DNA from: Pseudomonadota bacterium
Lineage (GTDB): Bacteria > Pseudomonadota > Gammaproteobacteria > Burkholderiales > Gallionellaceae
DNA: 33,060 nt
Assembly (NCBI GenBank): GCA_021787435.1
Contig: JAJYLY010000022.1
Span: 1 to 33,060, forward strand
Reading direction: 5' to 3'
Below, in pieces: positions 26,283 to 33,060 of this stretch. Position numbers and translations under genes: made by a program. Below the pieces are notes generated by a model, which was not told the origin of the DNA, did not search any database, and worked only from the letters and a program-made list of their open reading frames with translations. Each line of letters starts with the position of its first letter. The stretch's first letter is position 1.

Positions 26283-27683
26283 ATGCAACGTACTTCTGAA
26301 AAAATGACCAGCACGGAGCGTATTGCCAGCATCGGTCTTGCGAGCATTTACGGCCTGCGCATGCTGGGACTGTTCATCATCCTGCCGATCTTTGCGCTGT
26401 ATGCCTCGAAACTTCCGGGCGGGGACAGCCATCTGCTGATGGGCATCGCGCTGGGCGCCTATGGGTTGACGCAGGCAGTTCTGCAAATTCCGGCCGGCTG
26501 GATGTCCGACCGATACGGGCGCAAGCCCATCATCTACATCGGCCTCTTGATGTTCGCGCTGGGCAGTTTTGTTGCGGCCTTTGCGGGCAGCATCTACTGG
26601 GTGATCGCAGGCCGAGCGATCCAGGGGGCAGGGGCGATCAACGCAGCGGTGATGGCGCTCACTGCCGACCTGACCCGCGAGGAACATCGCACCAAGGCGA
26701 TGGCGATGATAGGCATGACGATAGGCGTGACCTTTTCCCTGTCGCTGGTTCTTTCGCCGCTGCTCAATGGCATGTTGGGCGTACCTGGCATTTTTGCGCT
26801 GACTGGGGTGCTTGCATTGCTGGCGCTTGTCGTCGTGCGCTTTGTGATTCCCAATCCGGCGATCACACACTTCCATAGCGACACGGAAGCGAGTGGCAGC
26901 AAATTTGCCGAGGTGCTGAAGAACCGAGACCTGTTGCGGCTGGACTTCGGTATCTTCTCGCTGCATGCGATCCTGATGTCGGTGTTCATGCAAGTGCCTT
27001 TCGTGCTCGAAAAAAACGGTCTTGCCGTGTCGCAGCACTGGAAAATCTATCTGCCGGTGATGCTGGCGGCCTTTGCGTTGATGGTGCCGCCTATCATCAT
27101 CGCCGAAAGCCGCGGCAAGATGAAACAGGTATTCGTCGGCGCGGTTGCGCTTGCGGCATGCGGACAACTGGTGCTGATGCTGATGCAGAACAGCCTGTGG
27201 GGCTTGTCGGCGGCCCTGCTGATTTTCTTTACAGCCTTCAATGTGTTGGAGGCGACATTGCCCTCGATGATCTCCAAGGTCGCGCCGCTGGCCGCCAAGG
27301 GAACGGCGATGGGCGTATACAGTAGTGTGCAGTTTCTGGGCGCATTCTTCGGCGCATCGGTGGGCGGGGCGTTGATGCAGTTTGTCGGCGGGAATTCCGT
27401 GTTTGTCTTTGCGATCTTGCTGCTGCTGGTGTGGCTTGCGGTGGCTTCCAGCATGAGGCCGTTGGCTCTGGTGCGCACAAAACTGTATCATTTGGGACAG
27501 ATGAGCGCTGCGCAAGGTGCGCAATTGCAACAGACGCTCTCGCAACTGCAGGGTGTGCGCGAGGCGCTGGTGGTGGTGGCGGAAGGCATGGTCTGTCTCA
27601 AGGTTGAGATGCAGGGCTTTGATGAGCAGGCGGTAGAGCGGCTTGTGACGCCGGCCGCCAACGGTTCATTGGGCGATGATTGA
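26283..27683 (+). CDS. yajR: YajR-type MFS transporter with C-terminal YAM domain
   Basis: Inner-membrane major-facilitator protein of 466 residues and 12 predicted helices. Motif A is GWMSDRYGRKP (about 72-82), and TREEHRTKAMAMIG with EATLPSMISKVAPLAAKGTA and MGVYSSVQFLGAFFG match YajR closely. After helix 12, a soluble tail (about 405-460, with LQGVREALVVVAEG) corresponds to the ferredoxin-like YAM domain of E. coli YajR. Substrate is unknown. A second in-frame ATG at 26304 (MTSTERIASIG) is a possible start; neither has a clear ribosome-binding site. It is divergent from yebC. Confidence 0.9.
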   Translation: MQRTSEKMTSTERIASIGLASIYGLRMLGLFIILPIFALYASKLPGGDSHLLMGIALGAYGLTQAVLQIPAGWMSDRYGRKPIIYIGLLMFALGSFVAAFAGSIYWVIAGRAIQGAGAINAAVMALTADLTREEHRTKAMAMIGMTIGVTFSLSLVLSPLLNGMLGVPGIFALTGVLALLALVVVRFVIPNPAITHFHSDTEASGSKFAEVLKNRDLLRLDFGIFSLHAILMSVFMQVPFVLEKNGLAVSQHWKIYLPVMLAAFALMVPPIIIAESRGKMKQVFVGAVALAACGQLVLMLMQNSLWGLSAALLIFFTAFNVLEATLPSMISKVAPLAAKGTAMGVYSSVQFLGAFFGASVGGALMQFVGGNSVFVFAILLLLVWLAVASSMRPLALVRTKLYHLGQMSAAQGAQLQQTLSQLQGVREALVVVAEGMVCLKVEMQGFDEQAVERLVTPAANGSLGDD

Positions 27684-27857
27684 ACCGGATTCGCAATTAT
27701 TAATTATTGCACTCACCCGCAAAACGGGTAAATAAATATCCAGTGATTGGCCTAGGACCGGGTGAAAATTTGCAATGACAGTGTTTCCTTTCCGTTTTTT
27801 TCATATTCGTTGTTCAGCACTTTTAAACACATTTTTGGATCAACAAACATCGAGAGG

Positions 27858-30176
27858 CTAGTAGAGCAGATACCGGGCTCGCTGAGCCGTGAATTCGTTG
27901 ATTCTGTTCTGCCATTGCGACGAGATGGTCTTCGGATCCTGCCCATTGGTAATGGCCTGCAAGACGCTGCGTGAGCCCACCATGCCTGCAATTTCATGAA
28001 TATAAAATTGCGCGGGATAAAGCTGATGAAGCGCGCTTGCTATTTCCACACCCAGCAACGGCGAATCCAGCGCATGGCGATCAATCAGCAGGATGCGCAC
28101 GCCATGGCACGGCTGATTTTTGTAACGGCTGGCATCAGGCGTAAAATCCGCGGGTATGAAAAAAACACCCGTAATTCCGCGCAGGTTCAGCGTGTCGGCA
28201 AGCACTTTGCCATCGATCCACGGTGCGCCAAGCAGTTCAAAAGGAGTGTCGGTGCCACGCCCGACGCTTAAATTTGCGCCTTCCACCAGACCCACGCCGG
28301 GATACAACGTGGCTTCGGTAAGTGTGCGCAGATTGGGGGATGGGCTGATCCATTTTAAGCCGGTGTCGTCGTACCAGTCGTGCCGCTGGTAGCCGCACAT
28401 TTTGATGACATGGAGCTTCGCACCGATGCCGCCCTGGACATTGAAAAGCTCGGCCAGTTCGCCTATGGTCATGCCATGCCTCACTGGGAGTGGAAAATAA
28501 GAGGTGAATGATGTCATGTCAGCATCGAGTACCGGACCTTGCACAATATCGGCCGTGATAGGGTTCGGGCGATCGAGAACATAAAAATCGATATTGTGGT
28601 GGGCGGCAGCTTCCATGGCATAGGCCATGGTTGTGGCATAGGTGTAGAAGCGCACGCCGACATCCTGTATATCGAACACCAGGGCGTCGAGTCCCTTGAG
28701 CATTTCGTCTGTCGGCCGTTTGACGTCCCCATAGAGGCTGTATATTGGCAGCCCTGTCAGCGTGTCCGAGTTTGATGCAATCTTTTCATCCAGATTGCCG
28801 CTGATGCCGTGTTCCGGGCTGAAAATCGCAATGAGTTTTATGTCATGCGCCTTGTATAATAGATCGACGTTACGGTTACCTAGGGCATCGACACCGGTCT
28901 GGTTGGAGATAATGCCGACGCGCATGCCTTTCAGGGGCGCAAAATCTTCAGCCTCCAGCACATCCAGTCCAGTCAAGACTTTTGCGGCAGGATGGATCTC
29001 AGGATGCGCAGTTGCAAATTTGAAGTAAAAGGATAACGCAGGACGGGCAGCAAGTATCCTGTCAGCTGATTCAGGGGGCAGTGCATCGGATAAGATCGCC
29101 AATACGCCTCTGCGCAGAGGGTTGGCATCCCCCTTGCCATATGGATGTACACGGTTGCTCAGCACGATGAGGAAGGTTTTGCTGACAGGATCAATCCACA
29201 GCATCGTCCCGGTGTATCCGTAGTGCCCATAGGATCCTACAGCAGGAAGCTGTTCCCGATTGGGTGCGAATGGCGCCCCAAGACCCCATCCCAGCCCCCG
29301 CAATTTTGTATTGCCGGGAGGAGACTGAGGGATGGTCATTTCTTCCACGGATTTACGGCTTAAAATCCGAACCCCATGCCAGCGTCCGCCGCCCAGCATC
29401 ATCTGGGCAAAGCGGGCAAGATCGTCGGCTGTGGAAAACAAACCCGCGTGCCCCGCAACGCCGCCCATGCGATAGGCCGCCGGGTCGTTCACCTCACCCC
29501 AGCGCAGCTTGCCGTCCATGTATTCGGTGGGCGCGATATCGGACTGGTGCATTGGCCTAAAGCCGGTTTTCTTCATCCCCAAGGGGCGGAAGATGTGTCT
29601 GGCACAATAAACATTTAGCGGTGTCCCGGAAGCACGCCTGACCAATTCGCCCAATATTTCGAAATTGATGTCGCTGTAGAGATAATCCTGACCCGGAGGA
29701 AAGACGGGTTTTTCAGCAACGATATGTTCCATTGCAGCACGATAGCCTGACCAGTTTGAGTCCAGGTCGGCGCGCAGACCGGAATAATGTGTCAGCAGCT
29801 GCCGAATGGTGATGCTGCCTTTGCCATTTTTGGCAAACAGTGGCCAGTATTTTGCAACCGGTGCGTCAAGGCGGATTTTTCGACGCTCGACAAGCTGCAT
29901 GATGGCGGTTGTTGTTGCAACTACTTTGGTTAATGACGCGAGATCAAAGCGGGTGTCTATTGTCATCGGTAGCGGATCGGGTTGCAGTGCAAGCTTGCCA
30001 TAAGCTTCCCGATAAAGAATGTTTGTTCGGTTGCCGACCAGCACGACGGCACCGGGGATATGGCCTGACTGAATTTCAATGCCAGCAAGCTCGGCTATAG
30101 GTGCCAACCCGGCCATACCCTGGGCGCTCAGCCCCAAAGGGATGAAGAGCAACAGTATGGTGATCCACACCTTCAC
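27858..30176 (-). CDS. Exported serine hydrolase - NamZ (exo-muramidase) fusion
   Basis: Two-domain protein of 772 residues. After a signal peptide (KVWITILLLFIPLGLSAQG), residues about 25-380 form a serine hydrolase of the beta-lactamase/PBP4*-like (S12) family: SLTK with Ser81 and Lys84, YSD at 167-169, and HYG at 318-320. Residues about 401-772 are a DUF1343/NamZ domain (GIISNQTGVD, FSPEHGISG, DIQDVGVRFYTY, DRPNPI, SPNLRTL, GRGTDTPFE). NamZ proteins are exo-N-acetylmuramidases (GH171); in B. subtilis namZ is next to a YbbE serine hydrolase gene, and here the two are joined. The frame is open to 30254, but the GTG at 30176 overlaps the upstream stop by 4 bp (GTGA) and gives a clean signal peptide. 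Confidence 0.9.
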   Translation of the reverse strand: MKVWITILLLFIPLGLSAQGMAGLAPIAELAGIEIQSGHIPGAVVLVGNRTNILYREAYGKLALQPDPLPMTIDTRFDLASLTKVVATTTAIMQLVERRKIRLDAPVAKYWPLFAKNGKGSITIRQLLTHYSGLRADLDSNWSGYRAAMEHIVAEKPVFPPGQDYLYSDINFEILGELVRRASGTPLNVYCARHIFRPLGMKKTGFRPMHQSDIAPTEYMDGKLRWGEVNDPAAYRMGGVAGHAGLFSTADDLARFAQMMLGGGRWHGVRILSRKSVEEMTIPQSPPGNTKLRGLGWGLGAPFAPNREQLPAVGSYGHYGYTGTMLWIDPVSKTFLIVLSNRVHPYGKGDANPLRRGVLAILSDALPPESADRILAARPALSFYFKFATAHPEIHPAAKVLTGLDVLEAEDFAPLKGMRVGIISNQTGVDALGNRNVDLLYKAHDIKLIAIFSPEHGISGNLDEKIASNSDTLTGLPIYSLYGDVKRPTDEMLKGLDALVFDIQDVGVRFYTYATTMAYAMEAAAHHNIDFYVLDRPNPITADIVQGPVLDADMTSFTSYFPLPVRHGMTIGELAELFNVQGGIGAKLHVIKMCGYQRHDWYDDTGLKWISPSPNLRTLTEATLYPGVGLVEGANLSVGRGTDTPFELLGAPWIDGKVLADTLNLRGITGVFFIPADFTPDASRYKNQPCHGVRILLIDRHALDSPLLGVEIASALHQLYPAQFYIHEIAGMVGSRSVLQAITNGQDPKTISSQWQNRINEFTAQRARYLLY

Positions 30177-31471
30177 TTTGTTTCCGGAATAACCGGAGGT
30201 TTCGGCTGCAAACCTTCCCGGGTGTAAACATTGTGCGGATTCCACAACATCCATCCGTCGCTGCCCAAGCTTTCTGCCGCATCAATCTGCGCCCGGATTT
30301 GCTCGCCCTTGAATGGTGTTCTATCAAAAGCGTAGTCGCGAAATGCCTGGAGCCATGGCCTGAAGCGTATTCCCGGCAGCTTTGTGCGCTGCTTTGCCTT
30401 TTCAAGGGAGAAGTAGACGATTTCGTTCGGGTGATGTACCGGATCTGGATAGCCCGGAATGCCGAACTGAAATCCGGATGGATAGAGCATGGGTGACATA
30501 TAGTCCAGAACGGTTGCCAGGTTTTCCAGTTTCTGGCCTATGTAAGTATCGTTGGTATTCCACGACACATATCCGAAGACATCCGCTGCGAGAAAAACGT
30601 TGTAGGGTATAAGCCTTTCTCGCGCATCATAAAGAAAGTCTGAAATGGCACCGACCCGATTTTCTTCTGTGTTCGGCTCAGAATAGACAAGTCCTGTTGC
30701 ATCGGGGAATCTGACGTAGTCGAACTGAATTTCATCAAAACCGGCACGTGCTGCCTCGATAGCCAGATCGATGTTGTAGTCCCATACTGTTTTGCTGAAG
30801 GGATTGCTCCATGCCAGTCCCTCCCTGTCTTTCCAGATGGCTCCTCCCGCAGTTCTGACAGCAAGATCGGGTTTTTTCATGGCTAACGGATCATCTTTAA
30901 AAACGACGATTCTCGCGATGAGATAGATGCCATTTTCATGCAGATTGCTCACCAAAGAATGGATGTCCTTGATGGTGATTATTTTTTGCGCGCCGACTTC
31001 TGTTGCAAGGGGTGTCGAACTCTTGAAGGCAACTCTGCCCATGTCATCTTTTAGGTCAATTACCAGTGAGTTGAGTTCGGTGTCATGAATGAGACTCAGC
31101 GCCGATACACGCAGCTGCTTGTTTCCAATGCCGAAGAGTGAAAGATAGAGCGCCCTGGGGAGAAAAGGGTCCAGGAGAATCGGAGCATTAAGGCTCAGGG
31201 TGTTTGTTTTTGCCTCGGAGCGCAAGTGCCCATATGCCCTGAGACCTAGCGAATCGCCATCGCCTTCAATTTGAAATTTTCCTGCATTGTCTGTGCGCAC
31301 GACATTATTGCCGAGTGTGACAAAAGCACCATCGATCGGCTTTCTGGTCGACGCATCGATGATAGTGCCGTTATAGCTGGTTGCAATCGCGGAATTCAGC
31401 AAGGCTGAAAAGAGGGGTAAAACAAGAAAAAAGCGCTGGATAGTTTTCACGGCTTGTTGTTGAGGTGTCAT
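30173..31471 (-). CDS. Exported putative glycoside hydrolase (DUF4015)
   Basis: Protein of 432 residues. A signal peptide (about 12-30) is followed by a short beta-sandwich of the carboxypeptidase-regulatory type (GTIIDASTRKPIDGAFVTLG, about 35-54). The rest (about 125-420) is the DUF4015 TIM-barrel, related to GH13-like hydrolases, with AGFDEIQFDYVRFPD (Glu247, Asp251), DYMSPMLYPSGF and the C-terminal SDGWMLWNP. The start overlaps the deacetylase stop by 4 bp, and the end overlaps the NamZ fusion by 4 bp. The exact substrate is unknown; an envelope or exopolysaccharide glycan is inferred from neighbours. Confidence 0.88.
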   Translation of the reverse strand: MTPQQQAVKTIQRFFLVLPLFSALLNSAIATSYNGTIIDASTRKPIDGAFVTLGNNVVRTDNAGKFQIEGDGDSLGLRAYGHLRSEAKTNTLSLNAPILLDPFLPRALYLSLFGIGNKQLRVSALSLIHDTELNSLVIDLKDDMGRVAFKSSTPLATEVGAQKIITIKDIHSLVSNLHENGIYLIARIVVFKDDPLAMKKPDLAVRTAGGAIWKDREGLAWSNPFSKTVWDYNIDLAIEAARAGFDEIQFDYVRFPDATGLVYSEPNTEENRVGAISDFLYDARERLIPYNVFLAADVFGYVSWNTNDTYIGQKLENLATVLDYMSPMLYPSGFQFGIPGYPDPVHHPNEIVYFSLEKAKQRTKLPGIRFRPWLQAFRDYAFDRTPFKGEQIRAQIDAAESLGSDGWMLWNPHNVYTREGLQPKPPVIPETK

Positions 31472-32244
31472 GGCGATGAGAACAGTTTTTTAAATACCCT
31501 GCCTTGCACCTGATCGGTCATCAGATAACGGGGCAAAGCCATCAAGTTGTCGGAGCGTTTAGCTGAGCGCCTTTCAATCGTGAAACCGGCGATATAACCA
31601 GCCTGCCTGGCATTATTAATCAGATCGTCATCATAAATGCCAAATGGCCAAGCAAGCATGTTGACATGAATATTTAGTCTCCGTTCCAACACATCTTTTG
31701 ATTTACTCATTTGCATGTGGACAAACTTTTCATATTCACTCGCGTTAAGGTGCATTTTTTCTTTCTTGAAATTAGGGTGCCAAAAGGTGTGCGACTGTAT
31801 GTCGACGAGACCGCTATCTTGCATCTTTTGCAACTGCTGCCAGGTCATGGCATAGTTCGCTTTGGATATAGCAGATGGGTAGATGAACAATGTGACCGGG
31901 ATATGATAACGGCTGATGAGCGGAAACATGTCTGTAAAAACTGATTTGTGCCCATCATCAGCGGTGATGACGACAGATCGTGCAGGCGGAGGGGGCGCAT
32001 CGCCGGCCAGATAGTCTGTCAGGCGTCGCAAAGGAATGATGGTATAACCATTCGTTCGCAGATATTCAAGGTGAGACGCAAAAACCGATGTTTTGACGGT
32101 CATTGAATCCGCAACCACTGGCCCGAATCGATGGTAGACCAGAATGGGATAAGCATTGTTTGATTCAGCGCCAAATGAAAATCCAACTGGTTGAGCGAGC
32201 AGCAATGACAGTAGGACCAAGCAAGTATGCCATATTTTTTTCAT
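31468..32244 (-). CDS. Exported polysaccharide deacetylase (CE4)
   Basis: NodB-homology deacetylase of 258 residues with a signal peptide (KKIWHTCLVLLSLLLAQPVG). Metal and catalytic motifs are TADDG (Asp96, Asp97), SHTFWH (His152, His156) and AWPFGIYDD (about 198-206). The order and spacing recall the N-terminal half of PgaB/IcaB-type de-N-acetylases. The frame is open to 32274, but the ATG at 32244 starts the signal peptide. It is the first gene of a three-gene coupled unit; no convincing promoter is visible upstream, where a broken nitroreductase gene lies. Confidence 0.9.
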   Translation of the reverse strand: MKKIWHTCLVLLSLLLAQPVGFSFGAESNNAYPILVYHRFGPVVADSMTVKTSVFASHLEYLRTNGYTIIPLRRLTDYLAGDAPPPPARSVVITADDGHKSVFTDMFPLISRYHIPVTLFIYPSAISKANYAMTWQQLQKMQDSGLVDIQSHTFWHPNFKKEKMHLNASEYEKFVHMQMSKSKDVLERRLNIHVNMLAWPFGIYDDDLINNARQAGYIAGFTIERRSAKRSDNLMALPRYLMTDQVQGRVFKKLFSSP

Positions 32245-32327
32245 GTCAGGCCCGTCCATTGTGTTGTGACTCAAGCTTTCATGAGCCGCCCATCCAGATT
32301 GAGCAAAAGCCAGAAAGAGGTTGGCTG

Positions 32328-32913
32328 TTATTGTACCTGGGCAAGTACTATAGGCTCATTTCGTGGCGTGGCATTAGTCTCTCCATTTGGTACGCCCAAG
32401 ATGATCGGTACGACAGCGCTGAATTCAGCTGGGATGCCGAGCTTATCTTTGATCTGCAGTGTGTTTAGCGCGGCCACAGCAGAACCGATGACGCAGCTGC
32501 CTAATCCTAAAGCGCAGGCTGCAAGCATCAGATTTTCAGCGGCCAGCCAGCAATCTGCTTCAACGAACGTGCTGGATGGTTTGGTGCAAAGAACAATGAG
32601 CGTGCCTGCGTCATGAAATATATTGAAGTCCGGGTTGGCGAACATTTCAGATGCATGTGTACTTGTCTGGTGGGAACGATGCAATCTTCCAATAATGAAG
32701 TGGCTTGGCAAGATCGGATATCTGTTTCAGAACTTGTTTGTTCCGTACCACGACGAATGCCCAGGATTCTTCATGCATGGCAGTCGGCGCACGGACAGTT
32801 GCTTCCAGCAGTTTTTAAATGGTGCTGCAGTCAACTTCATTCGGCGCGTAGGAACGCACGGAACGCCGTGCAAGAATGGCTTCGAATATGGCGAATTTTA
32901 GTATGAAGTGCAA
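32328..32913 (-). pseudogene. Broken nitroreductase-family gene
   Basis: The three parts of an FMN nitroreductase (PF00881) are recognisable but disrupted. The N-terminal FEAILARRSVRSYAPNEVD is followed by an in-frame TAA (32815-32817). The same frame continues KLLEATVRAPTAMHEESWAF. Near 32700 the frame shifts by one, and the remainder (FANPDFNIFHDAG, ADCWLAAENLMLAACALGLG, GSAVAALNTLQIKDKLGIP) runs to the stop at 32328. A start codon is uncertain (TTG at 32913 or ATG at 32958). Loss of function is clear if the sequence is right. It lies about 50 bp from an IS30 element. Confidence 0.85.
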
Positions 32914-32962
32914 TTTTGAGTAACGCAGGCCAGGTAGGCGAGATGCGGTAGCATCCATGCCC

Positions 32963-33060
32963 TTTGACCGGCAAGTCGAAATTACACGAAATGAACTACA
33001 CACACCTCACCCGAGAAGAACGATACCAGATTTACGCCTTAAAGAAAGCAGGACACAAGC
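32963..33060 (+). mobile_element. Left end of an IS30-family insertion sequence
   Basis: The 28 bp before the transposase ATG (32963-32990, including TTTGACCGGCAAGTCGAAAT) probably contain the left terminal inverted repeat, by analogy with the short non-coding ends of this family. The outer boundary and target duplication cannot be defined without the right end, which is outside the window. Confidence 0.6.
32991..33060 (+). CDS. IS30-family transposase, N-terminal fragment
   Basis: The last 70 bases encode MNYTHLTREERYQIYALKKA, then GHK, the helix-turn-helix start typical of IS30-family transposases. The gene continues beyond the window, so length and completeness cannot be judged. It points away from the nitroreductase remnant. 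Confidence 0.88.
   Translation, partial: MNYTHLTREERYQIYALKKAGHK

Noticed and set aside
26274..27545. 423-codon open frame on the - strand opposite yajR
   Set aside because: It is rich in Arg, Gln and His with no recognisable domain, and lies entirely antisense to a clear MFS gene. Such frames arise from G+C-biased third positions.
27715..27729. ACCCG-CAAAA-CGGGT hairpin between yajR and the NamZ fusion
   Set aside because: Only 5 bp of stem and no T-run on either strand, so not called as a terminator for these convergent genes.

Overview
The window looks like a betaproteobacterial chromosome, probably Nitrosomonadales-like. The evidence is the tuf-rpsJ junction followed by an unbroken S10-spc-alpha ribosomal block, infA and rpmJ between secY and rpsM, the style of RpoA and L17, and a cyoABCDE quinol oxidase. 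Genus cannot be fixed from the sequence alone. Codon use is uniform and of moderate G+C, except in the decayed stretches noted below.

Layout. (1) 1-15202, + strand: tuf (last gene of the str operon), then rpsJ-rplC-rplD-rplW-rplB-rpsS-rplV-rpsC-rplP-rpmC-rpsQ, rplN-rplX-rplE-rpsN-rpsH-rplF-rplR-rpsE-rpmD-rplO-secY-infA-rpmJ, and rpsM-rpsK-rpsD-rpoA-rplQ, closed by a strong intrinsic terminator. Promoter-like sequences lie where E. coli also starts the S10, spc and alpha operons. (2) 15240-16217, +: cysK. (3) 16218-16917: about 700 bp without an intact gene, with decayed coding traces. (4) 16918-25056, - strand: cyoA-B-C-D-E, then uvrA and arfB, tightly packed. (5) 25437-27683: a YebC/YeeN-type protein (-) divergent from a YajR-type MFS transporter (+). 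(6) 27858-32244, -: three translationally coupled genes for exported carbohydrate-active proteins: a polysaccharide deacetylase, a DUF4015 putative glycoside hydrolase, and a fusion of a serine hydrolase (beta-lactamase/YbbE-like) with a NamZ/DUF1343 exo-muramidase domain. (7) 32328-33060: a broken nitroreductase gene next to the start of an IS30-family transposase that runs off the window.

How they work together. Region 1 builds the ribosome, the Sec channel, IF-1 and the RNA polymerase alpha subunit. Region 4 makes a complete bo3-type ubiquinol oxidase with its heme O synthase, plus two maintenance functions (excision repair and rescue of stalled ribosomes). Region 6 is the most distinctive part: deacetylation, chain cleavage and muropeptide trimming are encoded as one unit and all three products have N-terminal export signals, which suggests a periplasmic or extracellular envelope-glycan processing or recycling pathway. 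Its substrate is not evident from the sequence.

Most of the window is conserved housekeeping. The parts that deserve a second look are the region 6 operon, the perfect 9-bp inverted repeat upstream of cyoA, the short hairpin-bearing leaders of the ribosomal operons, the decayed gap after cysK, and the pseudogene/IS30 edge.
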